Shown here: positions 26,238 to 34,109 of the stretch, one piece after another | Position numbering within the stretch: position 1 is the stretch's first letter | How the letters are laid out: every line of letters begins with the position of its first letter | DNA from: Cloacimonetes bacterium UBA5614 | Lineage (GTDB): Bacteria; Cloacimonadota; Cloacimonadia; Cloacimonadales; Cloacimonadaceae | Assembly (NCBI GenBank): GCA_002424605.1 | Contig: DIKQ01000005.1 | Span: forward strand, 310,001 to 374,000 | Direction: 5' to 3' | DNA: 64,000 nucleotides | The notes under the pieces: generated by a model | Databases searched by the model: none | The model's input: only the letters and a program-made list of their open reading frames with translations | What the model was told of the DNA's origin: nothing | Program-made: the position numbers and the translations under genes

Positions 26238-27353
26238 TTAGCTAGCTTTTCTGACAACGCGGAAGCCGAGTCTGGAATTGCTGACTTTAGCTTCGCCCTT
26301 GTCGGGTGTTCCGTAGTTGCGGAATACAACCCTGGATGCCTGGGCTGTCTGTTGCCATGAACCGCCGCGGATAACGCGCAGATTGGTGGGATTGGAGGCA
26401 GGTCCGGTCGGATTGGTCTGGGCAGCAGCTGTGTAAGCTCCATACCAGTCCCAAACCCATTCCTGAACATTTCCGCTCATGTCATAGGCACCGATTCCAT
26501 TGGCTGTCTTCTGTCCAACGGGGTGTGTGATGCCGCTGGCATTTGTTTCATACCAGGAAACATCGCCAACAGTGTTGCTGCCGGCATAAAGATAATCGGG
26601 TGTGTTGGCGGCGCCGCGGGCGGCATATTCCCACTCAGCTTCGGTGGGAAGGCGGTAGCCGGTGGCATTCAGGTTGCAGGTAACGGCGTTCCAGGTGGCG
26701 GAATTGGCGTTGGGTATTGCACCCCAGTCAGCCGGGTTGGTAGAACCGCTGATGCTGTAAGCAGGAACAAGGCCATCATTCATGCTTTTCTTGTTGCAGT
26801 AAACCAGGGCTGCATAGAAGCTAACCTGTTCCACAGGACGGTTGTTGTCCCCGGTAAAGTTGGAGGGGTTGTTGTTCATAACGGCATACCATTCAGCCTG
26901 GGTAACTTCATACTTTCCGATATAGAAAGCGCCAAGGGTCACGCTGTGGGTGGGAAGCTCGTCATCATAACCGGTGCCGGTGGTTCTGCCCATGGTAAAG
27001 GTGCCGGCAGGCACGGAAACCATGTTATTATAAACAACATAAATCTTTGTGGCAATAGCACTGTCGTTCCAGCTATCCTTGATTGCCATTGCTTTGACAG
27101 TCATGTTTGCACCTACAATAATGGGGGTTGTGTACACGGCTGAGGTTGTAACAGGGTCAGTCCCATCTGTGGTGTAATAAATTGTTGCACCGGAAGTGGC
27201 GCAGGAAATCTGTACAGTCTGAGCGGAAGTATAGGTTCCGCTGTCAGGCGTAATAACCGGTGTAGCTACTGTGTTTGTTTCAGTAGTACTTTCACAGGAA
27301 AACAGGATTGGAATTATTATCAGTAATAATGCCAAGAATTTGAGTGACTTCAT
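26238..27353 (-). CDS. Lipoprotein with chitobiase-like domain and SUMF1/formylglycine-generating-enzyme-like domain
   Basis: 371 residues from the ATG at 27353 (AAAGGAGG upstream). Signal peptide with lipobox ILFSC, so a lipoprotein. Residues about 25-110 resemble the chitobiase/beta-hexosaminidase C-terminal repeat (TPDSGTYTSAQTVQISCAT, IYYTTDGTDP). From about 115 to the end is an SUMF1/FGE-sulfatase fold: VPAGTFTMG, FYIGKYEVTQAEWYAVM, RLPTEAEWEYAARG, YDMSGNVQEWVWDWY, RVIRGGSW and a C-terminal RLGFRVV. Many such proteins are not formylglycine synthases but surface or regulatory proteins. No sulfatase is nearby and I saw no obvious paired catalytic cysteines, so a binding or structural role is more likely. 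Confidence 0.85.
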   Translation of the reverse strand: MKSLKFLALLLIIIPILFSCESTTETNTVATPVITPDSGTYTSAQTVQISCATSGATIYYTTDGTDPVTTSAVYTTPIIVGANMTVKAMAIKDSWNDSAIATKIYVVYNNMVSVPAGTFTMGRTTGTGYDDELPTHSVTLGAFYIGKYEVTQAEWYAVMNNNPSNFTGDNNRPVEQVSFYAALVYCNKKSMNDGLVPAYSISGSTNPADWGAIPNANSATWNAVTCNLNATGYRLPTEAEWEYAARGAANTPDYLYAGSNTVGDVSWYETNASGITHPVGQKTANGIGAYDMSGNVQEWVWDWYGAYTAAAQTNPTGPASNPTNLRVIRGGSWQQTAQASRVVFRNYGTPDKGEAKVSNSRLGFRVVRKAS

Positions 27354-27598
27354 ATATCCTCCTTTGTTTTTCAATAACTCAACATAACGTTGTCAACTTT
27401 AACCGTCAAGAGTTTTTTACTGACTATTGTACAAAAAGCCTTTTAATAACCTTCAGGATTTCTTTTCAGCCAGTATCAAGAAATGTTCCCAGCATGGTTA
27501 AAGCCCTTTCTGTATAAGGATTCTGATATTTTGCTTGACGTAAAATGAAACTGCTGTCTTGCTTGATATGAATAAAAAAACCTGATGGGAGGTTCAAG

Positions 27599-28573
27599 AT
27601 GTTCCTGACCGGTGATAAAATGAAGCAAGTGTTTCTCAAAGCCAAGCAAAACCGCTTTGGCATTATCGCTTCCAACGTAGTTTTTGACACTCAAATCCGT
27701 GCCATTATCCAGGGTTATGCCTCAGTTAGCTCGGACGGACTGATGCAGATGAGCAGCGGTGCTGTAAAATATGCAGCCGGCGCTTCACAGGATATCAAAA
27801 TCGGGGCAGAGCTAATCTCAGTGATGATAAAGACTTTTGCCAGGCAATTCAGCAACGCCGGCATCGGACTGCACATTGACCATGCCACACCCAACTATTT
27901 CGACTGGCTGGTATACTGCATTGAGAACGGGCTGGTCAGTTCCGTGATGATTGACGCCTCAGCCGAACCCATGGAAGAGAATATCCGGGTTACCAAAGAA
28001 GTGGTGGAAGTAGCTCATAAACACAATGTGATAGTGGAAGGCGAAATCGGGCACATCAAGGGCACAGAGGATGAGATTGTGTCCGAAACCGAGCTTTATA
28101 CCAAGCCGGAAGAAGCGCTGGAGTTTGTCCTGAAGACCAATGTGGATCTGTTTGCCGCCTCGGTTGGCACCAATCATGGCGTATCCAAAGGTGCAAAAAT
28201 CCAGCTACATCTTGACCTGATAAAGGAAATCGACGATTTGCTCATAAAGAATAACTGCGAACGCGGTTTGGTCCTGCATGGAGCCAGCGGTCTTACGGAC
28301 TGGCAGCAGCAGACCGCCATCAAAAACGGAGTGGTCAAGATAAACAAGGACACCCATTACCAGATGGATATGGCATATGCCGTCCAGGATTACTGGGAAA
28401 GGGAAAAGTATGCCATCGTCTGCCCACCTGAAATCGACTGCGAGGATTATACCCCCAACAAGAGCAAATTTGACCCGCGCAAGTGGCTCATCAAAGGCGA
28501 GCAGGCCATGCAGGATACCGTGAAGGGCTTCTGCGAAATGAGCGGAAGCGCCAACAACAGCATATTGCTATAA
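27599..28573 (+). CDS. fba: Class II fructose-bisphosphate aldolase
   Basis: 324 residues; GGGAGG precedes the ATG at 27599. It cleaves fructose 1,6-bisphosphate to the triose phosphates in glycolysis. Visible features of the zinc-dependent class II family: GIGLHIDHATPN with metal-binding and catalytic residues, EGEIGHIKGTED, FAASVGTNHGV, and LHGASGLTDWQ. The next gene, 27 bp downstream, is GAPDH, so two consecutive glycolytic steps are encoded together. The subfamily (true FBP aldolase versus tagatose-type) is inferred from this context. Confidence 0.9.
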   Translation: MFLTGDKMKQVFLKAKQNRFGIIASNVVFDTQIRAIIQGYASVSSDGLMQMSSGAVKYAAGASQDIKIGAELISVMIKTFARQFSNAGIGLHIDHATPNYFDWLVYCIENGLVSSVMIDASAEPMEENIRVTKEVVEVAHKHNVIVEGEIGHIKGTEDEIVSETELYTKPEEALEFVLKTNVDLFAASVGTNHGVSKGAKIQLHLDLIKEIDDLLIKNNCERGLVLHGASGLTDWQQQTAIKNGVVKINKDTHYQMDMAYAVQDYWEREKYAIVCPPEIDCEDYTPNKSKFDPRKWLIKGEQAMQDTVKGFCEMSGSANNSILL

Positions 28574-28600
28574 GAAAAGATAAAAGGAGATACACAGATT

Positions 28601-29599
28601 ATGCCGACCATCGCAATCAACGGATTCGGACGCATCGGACGCCTGGTACTGAGAGCAATCCTGACCAGGTACCCGGATATGAAAGTAGCAGCCATCAATG
28701 ATATCACGGATGCCAAGACCCTGGCATACCTCTTTAAGTATGACAGCATTCACAAGGTCTTCCCCGGCGAGATTTCCCACACGGAAAACAGCATCATCAT
28801 CAACGGCAGGGAAATCAGGATTTTCGCTGAGAAAGACCCTGAAATGCTTCCCTGGAAAGACCTGGGCGTGGAACTGGTGATTGAATCCACCGGTATCTTC
28901 ACTTCCAAGGAGAAAGCCTCCAAGCACCTGAAAGCCGGAGCCAAAAAGGTTATCATCACTGCTCCAGCCAAGGACGCCGTCGATGCCACCATCGTGATGG
29001 GCGTAAACCACCAGACCCTGAAACCGGAGCATGCCATTGTGTCCAATGCTTCCTGCACCACAAACTGCCTGGCACCGGTTGCCAAGGTATTGCAGGATAA
29101 GTTTGGCATCGTTAATGGTCTGATGACCACCATCCATGCCTACACCAATGACCAGCGCATCCTGGATTTGCCTCACAGCGACCTCAGGCGCGCCAGGGCT
29201 GCAGCCATGAGCATGATTCCCACCACCACCGGCGCTGCCAAGGCAATCGGTCTGGTCATCCCCGAACTGAACGGCAAGTTTGACGGCGTAGCAGTGAGGG
29301 TTCCCACTCCGGACGGTTCACTGGTGGACCTTACCGTGAACCTGGAAAAGGCAGCCAGCAAGGAAGACATCAATACCGCCATGAAAGAAGCCGCTGAAAC
29401 CTATCTGAAGGGCTACCTGATGTATTCCGACGAACCGATTGTCTCCATCGACATTGTGGGCAATCCCTATTCTTCCATCTTTGATTCCCTTGCCACCTAT
29501 GTCAAAGGCAATATGGCAAAGATATTCAGCTGGTATGACAACGAATGGGGCTATTCCGTCCGCGTGGTTGACCTGGCTGACTATATGATGAAACTGTAA
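28601..29599 (+). CDS. gap: Glyceraldehyde-3-phosphate dehydrogenase
   Basis: 332 residues, normal length for the type I enzyme. It oxidises glyceraldehyde 3-phosphate with NAD(P)+ and phosphate. The N-terminus has the Rossmann motif INGFGRIGRLVLRA; the catalytic Cys152 is in SNASCTTNCLAP; the C-terminus holds WYDNEWGYSVRVVDL. AAGGAGA lies upstream. It is co-transcribed with fba and followed by a strong terminator at 29620-29653. Confidence 0.97.
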   Translation: MPTIAINGFGRIGRLVLRAILTRYPDMKVAAINDITDAKTLAYLFKYDSIHKVFPGEISHTENSIIINGREIRIFAEKDPEMLPWKDLGVELVIESTGIFTSKEKASKHLKAGAKKVIITAPAKDAVDATIVMGVNHQTLKPEHAIVSNASCTTNCLAPVAKVLQDKFGIVNGLMTTIHAYTNDQRILDLPHSDLRRARAAAMSMIPTTTGAAKAIGLVIPELNGKFDGVAVRVPTPDGSLVDLTVNLEKAASKEDINTAMKEAAETYLKGYLMYSDEPIVSIDIVGNPYSSIFDSLATYVKGNMAKIFSWYDNEWGYSVRVVDLADYMMKL

Positions 29600-29619
29600 A
29601 CCATAAAAGATAACATCCC

Positions 29620-29653
29620 AAGGCGTTCGGTTCCGGACGCCTTATTTTTTTTC
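29620..29653 (+). terminator. Intrinsic terminator of the fba-gap operon
   Basis: AAGGCGT (29620-29626) pairs with ACGCCTT (29637-29643), followed by an 8-T tract. Confidence 0.9.
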
Positions 29654-29683
29654 TTGACAGAATTTATCAGACAAATATTTAAT
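29654..29683 (+). promoter_or_regulatory. Candidate promoter of the pilin-anchored surface protein gene
   Basis: TTGACA (29654-29659), 18-bp spacer, TTTAAT (29678-29683). It begins directly at the end of the gap terminator's T tract. The gene start lies 120 bp downstream, leaving a long 5' leader in which no riboswitch was recognised. Confidence 0.55.
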
Positions 29684-29804
29684 AAATCGGGTTTGTAATT
29701 GCTAAAGGTCTGTTAGGCAAAACCATTTAGCAGGCAGATAATCCCACCCGCATTTGAGCTGAAATGTATTTATTCGGATAAAGCATTTTACAAGGGAGGA
29801 GACA

Positions 29805-31637
29805 ATGATGGCTCTGTTAGGCAACCAAAAAGGCAACATCGCGCTGGCATTATCTATCGCAATCGTAGCGGCAATGTCCGGCATCACCATGGCAACCCTG
29901 GCATACAAGGATACGATTGATGCCAGGTATGATTTTGACTCAATCCAGGAGTTGCATCTGCTCAAGTCTGAGCTAAACCGCGGGCAACGTCTGGTGGAAA
30001 CGCTGGATTACTCGGGAGAGGGATTTATCCTGCCCGATAAGTTCGTCTCAATCGAGGGCTCGCATTCCAAAACCATGTACAAAAACAGGACCAAGGTAGC
30101 CAGGGGGAATCTGTCCACCGGCGGAGGACTCTACTTCTCCGACGGTTATAGCATCAAGACCCTGATAAAGGCGGACCGCGGAACCGGCTCCCACACCCTG
30201 TTTGGCAGGAATCTCTCCATGGTATCCAAATACGGGGAAAAAGGCATCCGCCGTAATTCCTTTGCCGGATACCACTACTTCACTGACAATGAAAGCTCCA
30301 CCAACAACACCAATGTTTATTTCTACGGCTATGACACCATCTATGGCAAGGTCCACAGCAATACTGACATTCACATCAAGCAGTACAACGGCTGGCCCAC
30401 CTTTTACGGAACGGTTTACACTTCCGGCGTCATAGTCCCCCACAACGGCACCCCGGATTACAACCAGGTCTTCCGCAACGGATATTTTGAGCATGTGGGA
30501 CAACTGGAGTTCAACGCAACGGCAGACCAAATAAGGGCATTCGGGTTGAGGGTCAATGGAGAAAGTTATGACCCAAACAAGATTTCCTTTGTTACCATCA
30601 ACGGCTCCGGGTTTACCTCAAAAGTAGGTGAGATTCTTTATCACAACGAAGCCGATACCGCAGATGTCTGGACCCAGTACCCGCCCAGAGCGGGACAATA
30701 CCAATTCCGCAACAGGTTTGCCATGAGGGATACAATCTGGTCAAATGGCCAGTCCGGCTCTGTGAACGACGGCAGCGCCATCGTATTTCATAAGTTATGG
30801 ATTCGCGGCACGGTTGCCGGAAAGCAGACCTGGTGCTCAGTGGACACCATGTATATCAACAATGACCTCTTATACAGCGGAACCCCCAGGGGAAGCGCGC
30901 CTGATGCCGAAGGCAACCCAAACCGGCAGGATTTTGCCGGTTATGTCTCTGAAAAATCCATTATCATTCAGTACGGTTACAGAGACCCGGATGATTCCCT
31001 CCGGTACAGGCCAAACTGTGACGGACAGGCGGAGGGTGTCTGGATTTACGGAGCCCTGTGCGCGCTGGGGAACGGACGGGGCAACTCCCACGAGGACGGC
31101 GTCTTTTCCTTTGAATACCAGCACCCGCATCCCTCCACCCCTGCCGTTAGGCTTAACAACAATGATTATGTCTGGGACCGGATAGACCTGCACAGATACA
31201 GACACCCCAATTCCACCTGGCCTGCCCAGATTGACTATCCCTGGTACAATCCGCTCTGGCCGGAACGCTTACCCTATATGGAGCGGGGAAACATTCACCT
31301 GTATGGTTCGGTTGCCCAGAGGCGCAGAGGTTTCGTGCACAGAAGCACAAACGACACGGAATACCCCAATCCAAACGGCATCTGGAACATCCCCATAGAC
31401 CTGTGCGGAGGACCCAGCGGAGTGTCTGTCACAGACCCGGTCCTGGGTTTTGTGGGCTCTGGCGTGAATGCGCCCAATACCGTTGGTTCCGGGGTTGGCT
31501 ACAACAAGGATTACCACTTTGACAACCGCTTTTCCTTCACCCAGCCGCCCCATTTCCCGGAAGTCCATATCTCCGGAGGGCTCACTCCCTTTGAATCAGA
31601 ATCCTGGGCTTTGCTAAAGCCGCCTGGTAACTTTTAA
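29805..31637 (+). CDS. Surface protein with pilin-like N-terminal anchor
   Basis: 610 residues; GGGAGGAG lies just before the ATG. The N-terminus is NQKGNIALALSIAIVAAMSG, a short basic leader followed by one hydrophobic helix, like the start of PilX/TadE-type minor pilins or pseudopilins. The large remainder is Tyr/Asn/Gly-rich and beta-like with no sorting domain. Internal stretches (YGKVHSNTDIHIKQYNG, TFYGTVYTSGVI) resemble the DUF4900-type proteins often found with type IV pilus tip components. No catalytic motif was found. It is transcribed alone, between two terminators. Function unknown; possible pilus-associated adhesin. Confidence 0.6.
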   Translation: MMALLGNQKGNIALALSIAIVAAMSGITMATLAYKDTIDARYDFDSIQELHLLKSELNRGQRLVETLDYSGEGFILPDKFVSIEGSHSKTMYKNRTKVARGNLSTGGGLYFSDGYSIKTLIKADRGTGSHTLFGRNLSMVSKYGEKGIRRNSFAGYHYFTDNESSTNNTNVYFYGYDTIYGKVHSNTDIHIKQYNGWPTFYGTVYTSGVIVPHNGTPDYNQVFRNGYFEHVGQLEFNATADQIRAFGLRVNGESYDPNKISFVTINGSGFTSKVGEILYHNEADTADVWTQYPPRAGQYQFRNRFAMRDTIWSNGQSGSVNDGSAIVFHKLWIRGTVAGKQTWCSVDTMYINNDLLYSGTPRGSAPDAEGNPNRQDFAGYVSEKSIIIQYGYRDPDDSLRYRPNCDGQAEGVWIYGALCALGNGRGNSHEDGVFSFEYQHPHPSTPAVRLNNNDYVWDRIDLHRYRHPNSTWPAQIDYPWYNPLWPERLPYMERGNIHLYGSVAQRRRGFVHRSTNDTEYPNPNGIWNIPIDLCGGPSGVSVTDPVLGFVGSGVNAPNTVGSGVGYNKDYHFDNRFSFTQPPHFPEVHISGGLTPFESESWALLKPPGNF

Positions 31638-31662
31638 GCAAGATATTACTGTCACAGTCAGC

Positions 31663-31711
31663 AAACGATAGCAGTCAAAAGCCCTGACAGGGCGGGGCTG
31701 CTATCGTTTTT
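31663..31711 (+). terminator. Intrinsic terminator
   Basis: AAACGATAGCAG (31663-31674) pairs perfectly with CTGCTATCGTTT (31698-31709), then TTTTT. The 23-base loop contains its own GCCCTG/CAGGGC hairpin. It ends the surface protein gene just upstream of the riboswitch leader. Confidence 0.9.
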
Positions 31712-31751
31712 CTTGACAGCGGAGGCAACCGGCTGAAGCTGACCCTGTGAC

Positions 31752-31922
31752 TTGATGGTGCTATGCATCAGGTAAAAGGGAATTCCGTGCAAAGCGGAAG
31801 CGGTCTCCGCCACTGTAAGCAGCACTAAACGGTTCGGATTGTCACTGTCGCAAAAGGCGGTGGGAAGGCAGTCCGGCGCCCCCGGGCAAACCGCTGCGAG
31901 CCAGGAAACCTGCCACCGAGTC
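31752..31922 (+). ncRNA. Cobalamin (B12) riboswitch
   Basis: The conserved elements appear in order: AAAGGGAATTCCGTG, then GCGGTCTCCGCCACTGTAA (the B12-box-like core, 31799-31817), GTCACTG (31841-31847), GGGAAGGC (31862-31869), and GAGCCAGGAAACCTGCC (31898-31914). This order and spacing are those of adenosylcobalamin-type riboswitches. The start codon of the next gene is about 80 bases downstream. The switch probably represses that gene when B12 is plentiful. The edges of the aptamer are approximate. Confidence 0.93.
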
Positions 31923-32002
31923 GGCGCATTTCTCCGGAAATTGGGAATGCCCGCCATTCATTATTCATCTCAAGTCACAACAAAGCTAATGAGGTGAATA
32001 AC

Positions 32003-33274
32003 ATGACTTTACGCTTTACTCAGCTATGGCTCAAGCTGCTTCTGGCCGTCCTCTTTTTGCTCTCAACCTGCCTTGCCCTGCATGCCGCACTTATCTATGT
32101 GGTCAATAGCGAATCCCGCACCCTTAGCCGCATTGATACAGATACAGACCAGGTGCAGAATGCCTTTGCCTCGCTCGGCGTCATTCCCAACAAGGTGATT
32201 GTGGACGGCAACTGGCTCTGGAGCGTCAATTCCGGCGACAATGCCCTGCAGAAAATCGACCGCCTTACCGGTGCCACCCTTGCCAACCTCCTGGTGGAAA
32301 GCGGCTGCAACCCCTGGGATGCCGTGGTGGACGAAGCCCACATCTATGTCACCGGACTCTTTACCAACAAGGTCTATAAGGTGGATAAATCCACTCACGC
32401 CGTCGTGGGAAATGTCAATGTCGGCATTGCCCCGGAAGCCCTCTGCATCTATGCCGGCAAGCTCTATGTGACCAACACGGGCGGTTACCAGAATAACTAT
32501 GCGGGCAGTTCCGTCTCTGTTATTGATTTGGCTACCTTTGCCGTGACAGCCACCATTCCCGTTTCCGCCAATCCGCAGTACATAATAGAGCACGACGGAC
32601 TATTGCACGTCTCCTGCACCGGCAACTGGACCAGCGTGTTCGGCGCGGTCTGCGTGATAAATCCTGCTTTGGACGAACTAATCCAGACCATTCCCATCGG
32701 CGGCAGCCCAGGCGGTATCTGGATTGATGGCTCTGAACAGGGTCTGGTGGGAGACGGCGGCGGACAGTATCTTTACCGTTATAATGCGCTGGATTTTTCT
32801 GTGATGAACGACAGCTCCAATCCCCTGCCCAACGGCGGTTTCGTGGTCTGGGGCGATGACCAGTTCACTGCAGCGCTTGACCCGAACTGGGGCGGCAGCG
32901 GCAAAGTCCGCATTTTGCACCCAGACCTCACTTTCTGGAAGGAATACACTGTCGGTATGGCACCCACCGATATGAAGCTCTGGTCTGCTCCCGTTTCCGT
33001 CAGCGACGACTATCAAACCCCTGTTTTGACTGCAAGGGTATATCCCAATCCCGCTATGTTTAATGACATCATCACTTTTGAAACCGAAAAAGCTGAAAAC
33101 GGCACAGTGAAGCTATACAACCTGAAAGGCCAGCTCGTGGTTACCGCTCCCCTTCGTTCCGGCAAAGCAATCCTCAGCACTTCTGGACGCAGCGCGCTGC
33201 CCTCCGCCGGCTGCTACTTTTACCGGATTAATTCCGGCAAGGCAGCTACCACCGGCAAACTGCTCCTCCTGTAG
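32003..33274 (+). CDS. Secreted YncE/BtuG-like beta-propeller with sorting domain, riboswitch controlled
   Basis: 423 residues from the ATG at 32003; TGAGGTGA 5 bp upstream is the ribosome-binding site, so the GTG nine bases earlier is unlikely. Signal peptide at about 7-30. The central part is a YVTN-type beta-propeller with repeats such as LIYVVNSESRTLSRIDTDTD, LWSVNSGDNALQKIDRLTG, IYVTGLFTNKVYKVDKSTH and LYVTNTGGYQ. The last ~80 residues (VYPNPAMFNDIITF ... TTGKLLLL) are a C-terminal sorting domain, so it should be displayed on the cell surface. It is the only gene behind a cobalamin riboswitch. BtuG, a surface propeller of Bacteroides, captures B12 for BtuB, and this protein may play the same role, here as a sorted protein rather than a lipoprotein. 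The role is inferred. Confidence 0.85.
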   Translation: MTLRFTQLWLKLLLAVLFLLSTCLALHAALIYVVNSESRTLSRIDTDTDQVQNAFASLGVIPNKVIVDGNWLWSVNSGDNALQKIDRLTGATLANLLVESGCNPWDAVVDEAHIYVTGLFTNKVYKVDKSTHAVVGNVNVGIAPEALCIYAGKLYVTNTGGYQNNYAGSSVSVIDLATFAVTATIPVSANPQYIIEHDGLLHVSCTGNWTSVFGAVCVINPALDELIQTIPIGGSPGGIWIDGSEQGLVGDGGGQYLYRYNALDFSVMNDSSNPLPNGGFVVWGDDQFTAALDPNWGGSGKVRILHPDLTFWKEYTVGMAPTDMKLWSAPVSVSDDYQTPVLTARVYPNPAMFNDIITFETEKAENGTVKLYNLKGQLVVTAPLRSGKAILSTSGRSALPSAGCYFYRINSGKAATTGKLLLL

Positions 33275-33286
33275 CCATTCCAGCGG

Positions 33287-33482
33287 TACGAGGGTCTCTC
33301 CCTGCGCAGGCAGGGACAGGGATCCATGCATTTGTCGTCCCTCGCTTGACGGGGGACATGTTCATCAGTTCGTCTTCCCTGCAATACGAGAGTCTCTCCC
33401 TGCGAAGGCAGGGACAGGGATCCATACATTTGTCGTCCCTCGCTTGACGGGGGACATGTTCCTCAGTTCGACTTCCCTGCGA
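33287..33482. repeat. Tandem 98-bp repeat, two full copies
   Basis: Copy 1 starts at 33287 (TACGAGGGTCTCTCCCTGCG) and copy 2 at 33385 with the same text and few changes; the offset is exactly 98 bp at several check points. A partial third copy (GAAGGCAGGGATCCATGC) follows to about 33498. A related CTGCCTGCGCAGGGACG segment occurs at 54876, so this is part of a dispersed family. Confidence 0.85.
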
Positions 33483-33617
33483 AGGCAGGGATCCATGCTG
33501 TTTTTTTCACCACAGAACTCACAGAAAAGTCATTCGTAACTCGTAATTAGACAAACTCCATCTGCTCTCTGCACCTTTGCGTTTATTATCCTTCTCCCTT
33601 CTTATATGCATGTCTGC

Positions 33618-33715
33618 TTCCAGTCAATATCCTATCGATAACCAGTCGATATCCAGTCGAATTAAAGTCAACCGGATATCGATAGATAATCGACTGCATA
33701 TCAATAAAATATCGT
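33618..33715. repeat. 11-bp iteron-like repeats (CCAGTCGATAT family), array 1
   Basis: CCAGTCGATAT is directly followed by CCAGTCGAATT, an 11-bp period, with inverted and degenerate copies around it (CCAGTCAATATCC, GGATATCGATA, ATCGACTG). A second array of the same unit lies at 53690-53770. Confidence 0.7.
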
Positions 33716-34109
33716 AATGCTATTATGGAGAATGAAAGCAGCGATTTTTGTCCTTGAAACAACCGTCATTTCCCCCCAAATATTTTCCTGCTTAGGAAAC
33801 AATAAAGCGTCTCTACGTTGAGCTAACCTCCAGGAGAACAGGAACAGAACATAGGTCCGATTATATTATATTGTCTGACAAGCAAATCCAGGACAGCTGT
33901 GCCCTCGTTTTGATAAAAACTGCATTATATATATGGAGAGTTGTAAGTAAGATACCATGTAAGATACCAAAGGAGGTTGGTGGGAAAAGTATTGTTACCT
34001 CATTTTGCAGTATTATTTTTGGCAGAATAACGAACTTCTGAAAGTTTTTATTGACATGATTTAATGGAGTTATAAATGTCAGCTTGTGCTTTATCATGGG
34101 AGTGAATCT

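Larger units (their letters stand above)
33275..34109. other. Repeat-rich intergenic region without recognised genes
   Basis: It contains two tandem 98-bp units (33287-33482) plus a partial third, then an iteron-like cluster of CCAGTCGATAT units (about 33618-33715), then AT-rich sequence up to the ribosome-binding site GGGAGTG at about 34098. A TTGACA occurs at about 34050 with TATAAA only 14 bp downstream, which is not a convincing promoter. No frame gives a plausible protein. Confidence 0.8.

Noticed and set aside
33618..33715. Possible CRISPR array
   Set aside because: Units are only 11 bp with no unique spacers and no cas genes in the window.
33861..34097. 78-codon minus-strand frame in the repeat-rich spacer
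   Set aside because: AT-rich, no ribosome-binding site, no motif, overlaps the FG-GAP gene leader.
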